From NCBI GenBank assembly GCA_021272315.1, contig JAJSLI010000161.1, positions 1 to 39,253 of the forward strand: a stretch of 39,253 nucleotides of DNA, in the 5' to 3' direction. Made by a program: the position numbers and the translations under genes. Position 1 is the first letter of the stretch, and every line of letters starts with the position of its first letter. The notes under the pieces are model-generated. The model was not told the origin of the DNA. It did not search any database and worked only from the letters and a program-made list of their open reading frames with translations. This DNA is from Methylacidiphilales bacterium. GTDB taxonomy: Bacteria; Verrucomicrobiota; Verrucomicrobiia; Methylacidiphilales; UBA1321. Below are positions 33,835 through 39,253 of this stretch, piece by piece.

Positions 33835-36153
33835 ATGGCCAAAACCATCCCACCCGATCCGCGCCAGCGGCTGCTCGAAGCCTGCCTGAAACTTTTTGCC
33901 AACCGGGGCTACGCGGGGACGTCGGTGCAGGAAATCACCGGGGAGGCGAAGGTGACGAAACCGACCCTCTATTATTACTTCGGTAACAAGGAGGGGCTCT
34001 TCCAGGCCTTGGTCGACCAAGCGATGGACGAGCGCCTGCGTCTTATCCGCGCGGCGGCCCCGCCGGAGAAGGACACGGTGGAGCAGCTCACTGGCATCAT
34101 CGTGGCGGTGACCGATTTCGCGCGGCGCCAGCCCGATCTGTTGCGGCTTTGCTTCTCCATCGCCTTCGCCGCGCCGGAGGAATTTCCGGCCGGGTGCAAG
34201 AAGCGCCACAAGATGGGGGAGTCGTATTTCTTCGTGCGGGAGATCATCCGGATGGGGCTGGAACGCGGGGCGCTGAACGCCGCCTTCAGCCTGGATGAAT
34301 TGACGCAGGCCTATTTTCAGATGGTCCAGCATTCGACCGTGCTAACGGTGCTCGCGTCGAAGATGAAACGGGAGAATTTGCCCGTGCGCCTACCGCCGCC
34401 CATGGAAGCGAGGCGCACGGTGGAGCTTTTCTTGACCGGGGCGGCGGGTAAAAAAGTTGCGAAGACCGGAGGCAAGGCCACGCGGAATATCCGGGGACTG
34501 ACGAAAGCGGTCACCGCGATGGCGGTCTTTCTGGGGCTGTCCCTGCTGAGCGCGAGTGGCCAGGCGACGAATGCGCTACTGGTGACCAACGTGGCTCCGG
34601 CCGCCGCAGCGACGGTACCAACCAACGTTGCACCCGTAACGTCCACGACCGGTGCGATGGCTTCCTCCACGCCGGAGATAAACGCCGCCCCGCCCACGCC
34701 GGTGCTCGCTGTGACGGAGCCGACGGCGCTTCCCGCCGATGCCAGGCCGGTGCCGGAAGCGGTGAAGGCGAGTCACCCGGAACTGGCGACGGTGTCGCCC
34801 ATCGCGGCAAACGCGCGCAATCCGCGCGCGCTTGATCTCCAGACCTGTTTTCAACTGACGGCGGTGCGGGACGATTCGCTGAAAATCAGCATGCAGGACA
34901 TTTACGTGGCGCAGGCGCAGTTGAGCCAGTCGATCGCGGCGCTGTGGCCGTCGTTCTCCGTGAACAACCAGCAGGAATACATCCACTACAACAACTCGGT
35001 CAACGGCTCCCTCGGCTTCCTCAGCGGTTTATCCATTCCGGGCAGCAGCGGATCGAGCAGCCTGGGCAACTCGACCTCGTCCGGAAACACGAGTTATACC
35101 TCCCAATCCAACGTGACGATGAATTACACGATCCTCAACGGCGGGCAGAACTGGAACAACGTCGGAGCGAGCGCCGCGGCAATAGCGGCGAAAAAGCAGA
35201 CACTGGCGCGTGATTACCAAACGATCTACCAGGACGTGGCGCAGGCTTTTTACGACGTGCTGGAGTACGAGGGGGATCTCGTCATCCAACACGACCTGAT
35301 CGACGCGCTGCAGGCGCGCGTGGACGACTTGAGAGACCGGGTGGCCCTGGGGCGGTCGCGTCCGGCGGAGTCTTTGCAAGCGCAGACCGACCTGGCCAAC
35401 GCGAAGGTGACTTTCGAGCAGCAAAAAGGCTCCCTGAACGCGTCGAAGGAAACCCTGGCGTTCTACATCGGGATTCCGTCGGACGCATTTGAATTGAAGG
35501 ACACCCAGCAATTTCCGAAAACCTCCGACCTCGAATGGTATCTCGGGCACAGCGCGTCGCGGCCCGACGTGCTGTCGCAGGTGGAAAGTTTGCGGCAGGC
35601 CGAGAGGCTTCTATCGGTTGCTAAGGGGGAACTCTGGCCGACCGTGACGGCGAGCGGAAACTACCTCGCCTCGCAGGACCCCGTGTCGAACAACATCGAC
35701 GCAACGGTTGTCCTGGAGATCTCCATGCCGATTTTCGACGGCGGCCTCATCCTCGGGCAAATCCACCAGAACAAAGAGCTGGTGCGGCAGAGCGCGCTGA
35801 ACGTGGAGCAACTCCAGCGCACGGCGGACCAGGACACGCGGACGGCCTACGTGAATTTCAACGCGAGCGCGGCGCAGGTGGTGGTGCTGCGCGAGGCGGC
35901 GATTCTGGCTGCAAAAAATCTGGAGGCGCAGGTGGACGATTACCGGCGTGGGGTGGTGAGCAACCTTGACGTGCTGACGGCGCTGCAGGATTACCAGACG
36001 GCGCGGCAGCAACTGCACAACGCGAACATGCAGGCGCGGCTGAACCTGATCAACCTGCACGTGGCGGCGGGAATGGCGGCGAGGGGACCGGGGGCCAACA
36101 ACCAGGCGCTGCCGGTAACAACGACGACGGGAACGGCGAAGTCCTCCCCTTAA
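33835..36153 (+). CDS. TetR repressor fused to TolC-type outer-membrane factor
   Basis: A single 772-codon frame. Residues 10-60 are a TetR HTH (LLEACLKLFANRGYAGTSVQEI, then KVTKPTLYYYFGNKEGLFQALV), followed by a ligand-domain-like helical region to ~202. Residues 206-243 look like a classic signal peptide placed internally: a basic stretch (KKVAKTGGKATRNIRGLTK), a hydrophobic core (AVTAMAVFLGLSLLSA) and a cut site after SGQA. A Pro/Ala/Thr linker (~245-330) precedes a full TolC-like channel (~333-772: LDLQTCFQLTAVRDDSLK, NYTILNGGQNWN, GLxxxESLQAQTDLANAK-type stalk, MPIFDGGLILGQIHQ). Separate translation from M229 (34519) would give a poor signal peptide without its basic part. It begins the efflux locus under a likely TetR operator. 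The two domains belong in different cell compartments. Confidence 0.85.
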   Translation: MAKTIPPDPRQRLLEACLKLFANRGYAGTSVQEITGEAKVTKPTLYYYFGNKEGLFQALVDQAMDERLRLIRAAAPPEKDTVEQLTGIIVAVTDFARRQPDLLRLCFSIAFAAPEEFPAGCKKRHKMGESYFFVREIIRMGLERGALNAAFSLDELTQAYFQMVQHSTVLTVLASKMKRENLPVRLPPPMEARRTVELFLTGAAGKKVAKTGGKATRNIRGLTKAVTAMAVFLGLSLLSASGQATNALLVTNVAPAAAATVPTNVAPVTSTTGAMASSTPEINAAPPTPVLAVTEPTALPADARPVPEAVKASHPELATVSPIAANARNPRALDLQTCFQLTAVRDDSLKISMQDIYVAQAQLSQSIAALWPSFSVNNQQEYIHYNNSVNGSLGFLSGLSIPGSSGSSSLGNSTSSGNTSYTSQSNVTMNYTILNGGQNWNNVGASAAAIAAKKQTLARDYQTIYQDVAQAFYDVLEYEGDLVIQHDLIDALQARVDDLRDRVALGRSRPAESLQAQTDLANAKVTFEQQKGSLNASKETLAFYIGIPSDAFELKDTQQFPKTSDLEWYLGHSASRPDVLSQVESLRQAERLLSVAKGELWPTVTASGNYLASQDPVSNNIDATVVLEISMPIFDGGLILGQIHQNKELVRQSALNVEQLQRTADQDTRTAYVNFNASAAQVVVLREAAILAAKNLEAQVDDYRRGVVSNLDVLTALQDYQTARQQLHNANMQARLNLINLHVAAGMAARGPGANNQALPVTTTTGTAKSSP

Positions 36154-36384
36154 GAAGTTATGACCTTTTTTGTACACCCTTTCTTTGCGTCACCCGTTTT
36201 TACGCATACAGGCGAAATGGCGGTCGGTTTTTTATTATATGTAGCTGTAGTGCCGGTATGTGTGCTCGGGGCTTTGCTAAAAGGTCACGTATTTCTGGGT
36301 CTAGGACTGTTGCAAATAATCGTACTCGGTTCAGCAGAGACAATACAGTGGCGATTTACGAGACAGGCTACGCTGCCGATCAAA

Positions 36385-36392
36385 CTACTTAG
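36385..36392. repeat. Target-site duplication, left copy
   Basis: CTACTTAG directly precedes the left end of the IS and is repeated at 37833-37840 after the right end. An intact 8-bp duplication points to a recent, simple insertion. Confidence 0.85.
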
Positions 36393-37832
36393 TCGTTCCT
36401 TAAAAAACCGTCCCCGCCTCTGGGATTAATCTAGGTGGAGGAAAATAAATCGACCAAGAATTGAACGAAGTGGTCTGAAAACTGGTCGAAACGGGGAAGA
36501 TGAAAGCCAAGCGCAAACCTGTTGAACAAAGATCGTTTTTATTACCCACGCTGGCCGAGCAACTTGATGCGCGGCGACCGATTTACCAGTTGGCGGGCAA
36601 AATCCCGTGGGGTGACTTCGAGGAGGAGTTTGGCGCTTTCTACAGCGAGGAGGGGCGACCGGCCAAGCCGGTGCGCTTGATGGTGGGGCTGCTGATTTTG
36701 AAACAACTCCACGACCTGGGCGATGAGACGGTGGTGGAGGCGTGGCGGGAAAACTTCTATTGGCAATACTTCTGCGGGGAGGTGGAAATGCAGTGGGGCG
36801 CTCCGTGCGAGCCAAGCGACCTGGTCCACTTCCGCCACCGGATCGGCGAGGCTGGGATGCAGCTGATCTTGGCGGTGTCGATCCATCTCCACGGTCCGAA
36901 GGGCGGGGAAAAGGAGGTGGTGATCGACACCACCGTGCAGGAAAAGAACGTGACCTATCCGACCGACACGAAGCTTTACCGCAAAGTCATCGTGCGGTGC
37001 TGGAAGCTGGCCGATCACGAGCAAATCCAGTTGCGGCGGCGTTATCGAAAAGAGGTGCGAAAATGTCTCTTGGCCCAGCGGGGCCGGGGCCACTGGCGCA
37101 CGGTGAAGCAGGCGCAGCGGGCCACGCGCAAGTTGAAGACCCTCGCCGGGAGACTGGTGCGGGAACTCGGACGCAAGCTCTCAACGGCGGCTTTGGAAAA
37201 ACATCAGGGTGATCTCGCTCTCTATCGCCGGGCGCTGGCGCAAAAGCGCAACGACCACGACAAAATCTACAGCCTGCACGAGCCGCACATCTATTGCGTG
37301 GCCAAGGGAAAGGAACACAAGAAATACGAGTTTGGCACCAAGGCCAGCGTCGTCCTGACCAAGACCGGCGGGATCATCGTCGGGGCCGTGGCGCACGAAG
37401 ACAACCTCTACGACGGCCACACCCTGCCGGAAGTGTTGCAACAAACCGAAGCCCTCACCGGCAGCGTGCCCGCGGTGGCCATCGTGGATCGAGGTTATCG
37501 CGGGACCCGCCGCATCGGCGAAACTGAGATCTTGGTGCCCGGTCCCAAGCCCAAAGAACAGACGCCTCACCAGATCCGCCAGCTGCGCCAACGCTTTCGC
37601 CGCCGCTGCGCCATCGAACCGGTCATCGGCCACCTGAAAAGCGACTACCGCCTGGCCCGCAACTACCTCAAGGGCTTCGCCGGGGACACCCGCAACCTGC
37701 TGCTGGCCGCCGCTGCCTGGAACTTCAAGAAGTGGCTCAACCTTGTCGTCTCGTTTTGCCTCAACTTCCTGCGCTCGCTCTTATCGGCCATCGACTATCC
37801 TTCGCTACGCCCATGTGCTTTTTAAGGAACGA
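36393..37832 (+). mobile_element. IS5-like insertion sequence, 1440 bp
   Basis: The ends are TCGTTCCTTAAAAA on the left (36393-36406) and its exact reverse complement on the right (37819-37832), a 14-bp perfect inverted repeat, flanked by the 8-bp duplication CTACTTAG. It holds one intact transposase gene whose TAA stop lies inside the right repeat. It looks complete and potentially active. The IS5/IS4 superfamily assignment rests on the transposase motifs. It is inserted in the small membrane-protein gene between the TolC-type and RND genes, in the same direction as the operon. Confidence 0.92.
36500..37825 (+). CDS. IS5-family-like DDE transposase
   Basis: A 441-residue transposase that cuts and joins the IS ends. 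The N-terminal DUF772-type region (PIYQLAGKIPWGDFEEEFG, RPAKPVRLMVGLLILKQL) is followed by the RNase-H-like DDE core: first Asp in VVIDTTVQEKNV, second Asp in VAIVDRGYRG, and Glu in the Y-R-E-K-like box RRRCAIEPVIGHLK, with an insertion of ~150 residues rich in Arg/Lys between the first two. No frameshift or stop interrupts it. Its stop codon TAA (37823-37825) overlaps the right inverted repeat. GGGGAAG upstream of the ATG may be the ribosome site. Confidence 0.92.
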   Translation: MKAKRKPVEQRSFLLPTLAEQLDARRPIYQLAGKIPWGDFEEEFGAFYSEEGRPAKPVRLMVGLLILKQLHDLGDETVVEAWRENFYWQYFCGEVEMQWGAPCEPSDLVHFRHRIGEAGMQLILAVSIHLHGPKGGEKEVVIDTTVQEKNVTYPTDTKLYRKVIVRCWKLADHEQIQLRRRYRKEVRKCLLAQRGRGHWRTVKQAQRATRKLKTLAGRLVRELGRKLSTAALEKHQGDLALYRRALAQKRNDHDKIYSLHEPHIYCVAKGKEHKKYEFGTKASVVLTKTGGIIVGAVAHEDNLYDGHTLPEVLQQTEALTGSVPAVAIVDRGYRGTRRIGETEILVPGPKPKEQTPHQIRQLRQRFRRRCAIEPVIGHLKSDYRLARNYLKGFAGDTRNLLLAAAAWNFKKWLNLVVSFCLNFLRSLLSAIDYPSLRPCAF

Positions 37833-37840
37833 CTACTTAG
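37833..37840. repeat. Target-site duplication, right copy
   Basis: CTACTTAG follows the right inverted repeat and equals 36385-36392. Confidence 0.85.
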
Positions 37841-37946
37841 CGCAATCGCAACTTACTTAATGGCTAATCTCATTTTTTTCCTAGGTTTTGTTTTTTCGTC
37901 TACTTCGTTGCCGGTGGAATTTCAATTTAAGTAATTACCCTTTAAA

Positions 37947-39253
37947 ATGAATCCCACGCCACCAGCGGGAAAACCGGTCGTGACCCGGCGGCGGAGCCCG
38001 GCCATCGCGTCGCTGGCCGATTTTTCGATCCGCTGGCCGGTGTTCGCGTGGATGCTCATGGCGGCGATGATCATCGCCGGGGCCATCGGGCTGTCGCGGC
38101 TGGGCGTGAGCGAGCAACCCGACGTCGATTTTCCGGTGCTGACGATCAATGCGACGTGGAGCGGGGCCGCGCCGGAGGTGATGGAGACGGAGATCGTCGA
38201 CAAGATCGAGGAACAGGTGATTTCGACGCAGGGAATCCGCAACGTCACGTCCCAAATCCAGCAGGGGCAGGCTTCGATCACGCTCGAGTTCGAGATTGGG
38301 CGCGACATCGACGCGGCGCTCACCGAGGTACAGTCCAAGCTCAGCGCGGTGGAGCTGCCGCTGGGCGCGGACGAGCCAACGATCATCAAGAGCAATCCGG
38401 AGGACCAACCGATTCTGTTGCTGAGCGCGTCGTCCACGTCGCGGGACATCCACGCGCTGACGGAGTACCTCGAACTGAACGTGATCGACCAGCTTAAGAT
38501 TCTACCCGGAGTCGGCGAGGTGACCCTGGCGGGATATGAGCAGCGCAACCTGCGCGTCTGGGTGGACAACGACAAGCTGAAGCCGCTGCAACTGACGATC
38601 CTGGATGTGAAGACCGCCCTGCAGAGCGAACAGGTGGAGGAAGCGGCCGGGTATCTCGAGAACGCCACCAACGAGTTTAATGTGCGGACGATGGGCGAGG
38701 GGGTCACGCCCGAGCAGGTGGGCGACATCCGGATCAAAAGGCGGGGCGGAGAGGAAATTTACAACTCGAACATCCGCATTCATGACGTGGCGCGGGTGGA
38801 GGACGGGCTGGACGACATCCAGCACCTGGCTCTGGTGAACGGGCGGCCGGGTATCGGCATCGGCATCAAAAAGCAGCACGGAACCAATTCAGTGGCGGTG
38901 GCGGACGCGGTGAAGGCGCGGCTGGCCGAGATCCAAAAGACGCTGCCGCCCGACATTTCCATCGCGGTGAATTTCGACAGCAGCGTGTTCATCCGGGACG
39001 CGATCCACGAAACCGAGTTCACGCTGGGGCTGTCGATCCTGATCACGAGCTTGGTCTGCTTCCTGTTCCTCGGCTCGTGGAGTTCGACCTTCAACGTGCT
39101 GCTGTCGATTCCGACCTCGGTGATGGGGACGTTTGCGGTGCTTTATTTCATGGGCTTTACGCTCAATTTTTTCACACTGCTGGGGCTGTCGCTGGCCATC
39201 GGCATCGTGGTGGAAGACGCGATCATGGTGCTGGAGAATATCGTGCGCCATGC
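37947..39253 (+). CDS. RND-family efflux pump, N-terminal part (cut by window end)
   Basis: The first 435 codons of an AcrB/MdtB-like inner-membrane pump, open at the window end. After a basic N-terminus comes TM1 (WPVFAWMLMAAMIIAGAIGL), then the porter domain opening GVSEQPDVDFPVLTINATWSGAAPEVME typical of the multidrug (HAE) RND class, PGVGEVTLAGYEQRNLRVWVD, and the TM2-TM4 region with GLSLAIGIVVEDAIMVLEN, the conserved membrane segment of the family. Full members have ~1030 residues. It follows the disrupted small gene by 12 bp. The TolC-type gene lies 1.8 kb upstream, but no membrane-fusion (HlyD/AcrA) gene is between them; it may lie beyond the window. A promoter inside or after the IS may now be needed for expression. 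Confidence 0.93.
   Translation, partial: MNPTPPAGKPVVTRRRSPAIASLADFSIRWPVFAWMLMAAMIIAGAIGLSRLGVSEQPDVDFPVLTINATWSGAAPEVMETEIVDKIEEQVISTQGIRNVTSQIQQGQASITLEFEIGRDIDAALTEVQSKLSAVELPLGADEPTIIKSNPEDQPILLLSASSTSRDIHALTEYLELNVIDQLKILPGVGEVTLAGYEQRNLRVWVDNDKLKPLQLTILDVKTALQSEQVEEAAGYLENATNEFNVRTMGEGVTPEQVGDIRIKRRGGEEIYNSNIRIHDVARVEDGLDDIQHLALVNGRPGIGIGIKKQHGTNSVAVADAVKARLAEIQKTLPPDISIAVNFDSSVFIRDAIHETEFTLGLSILITSLVCFLFLGSWSSTFNVLLSIPTSVMGTFAVLYFMGFTLNFFTLLGLSLAIGIVVEDAIMVLENIVRH

Larger units (their letters stand above)
36160..37934 (+). pseudogene. Small membrane-protein gene split by an insertion sequence
   Basis: Bases 36160-36392 encode MTFFVHPFFASPVF... and run into the IS. Removing 36393-37840 (the IS plus one target copy) joins them to 37841-37934 in frame and gives 108 residues ending EFQFK. 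The product would have three hydrophobic segments (FLLYVAVVPVCVLGALL, FLGLGLLQIIVLG, and ATYLMANLIFFLGFVF across the insertion point). It lies 6 bp after the TolC-type gene and 12 bp before the RND gene, so it was part of the efflux operon. Codons are clearly more AT-rich than in the neighbours. I do not recognise the family. As it stands the gene is broken. Confidence 0.75.

Noticed and set aside
37743-37934. Separate 63-residue gene at the right end of the IS
   Set aside because: It is the downstream half of the split membrane gene read together with out-of-frame IS sequence, not an independent gene.

Overview
The window opens in the 3' end of a 23S rRNA gene, followed by 5S rRNA and a strong rho-independent terminator. 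About 25 protein genes follow, most of them single-copy housekeeping or envelope genes of a high-GC, double-membrane bacterium. The gene mix (MlaEFD, polysaccharide export, a large secreted heparinase-like lyase, KamA, a Gly/Tyr-rich small exported protein, short or absent leaders) suggests Verrucomicrobiota or a relative. That is a judgement from gene content, not from a database search.

Layout. 1-772: rRNA end. 892-4224 (+): a TIM-barrel epimerase-like protein, a cell-wall amidase and glutamate racemase. 4247-10182 (-): an apparent operon of CorA-like transporter, PAS histidine kinase, NtrC-type regulator and a DUF805-like/ArnT-like membrane glycosyltransferase. 10371-14544 (+): a compact polysaccharide export set (outer-membrane barrel, Wzc-like co-polymerase/BY-kinase, Wza-like lipoprotein). 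14724-18877 (+): hisF, then mlaE-mlaF-mlaD-ispD with coupled starts. 18868-21747 (-): an orphan ABC ATPase, a DUF1345 protein and a TPR membrane protein. 21955-24890 (+): kamA and nadE. 24994-32194: a Gly/Tyr-rich exported protein, a giant polysaccharide-lyase-like protein and two tandem paralogous MFS transporters. 32440-33726: a C25-like (gingipain-fold) protein. 33771-39253: an efflux locus with a TetR-type operator, a TetR-TolC fusion, an insertion sequence inside a small membrane-protein gene, and the start of an RND pump cut by the window end.

Most unusual points. (1) A TetR repressor and a TolC-type outer-membrane factor are in one uninterrupted reading frame with an internal signal-peptide-like segment. 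(2) IspD carries a C-terminal histidine-kinase-type DHp hairpin that keeps the H-box histidine but has no ATPase domain. (3) The CorA-like protein has the selectivity-filter GMN replaced by EQV. (4) A 1440-bp IS with an 8-bp target duplication splits a 108-codon membrane gene whose frame is restored exactly when the IS is removed. (5) The two MFS paralogues form a 1649-bp-period tandem duplication, with near-identical loop DNA and diverged membrane segments. (6) A shared promoter-like motif lies so close to three start codons that leaderless transcripts are expected.

I see no CRISPR array, phage, tRNA or classical defence system.
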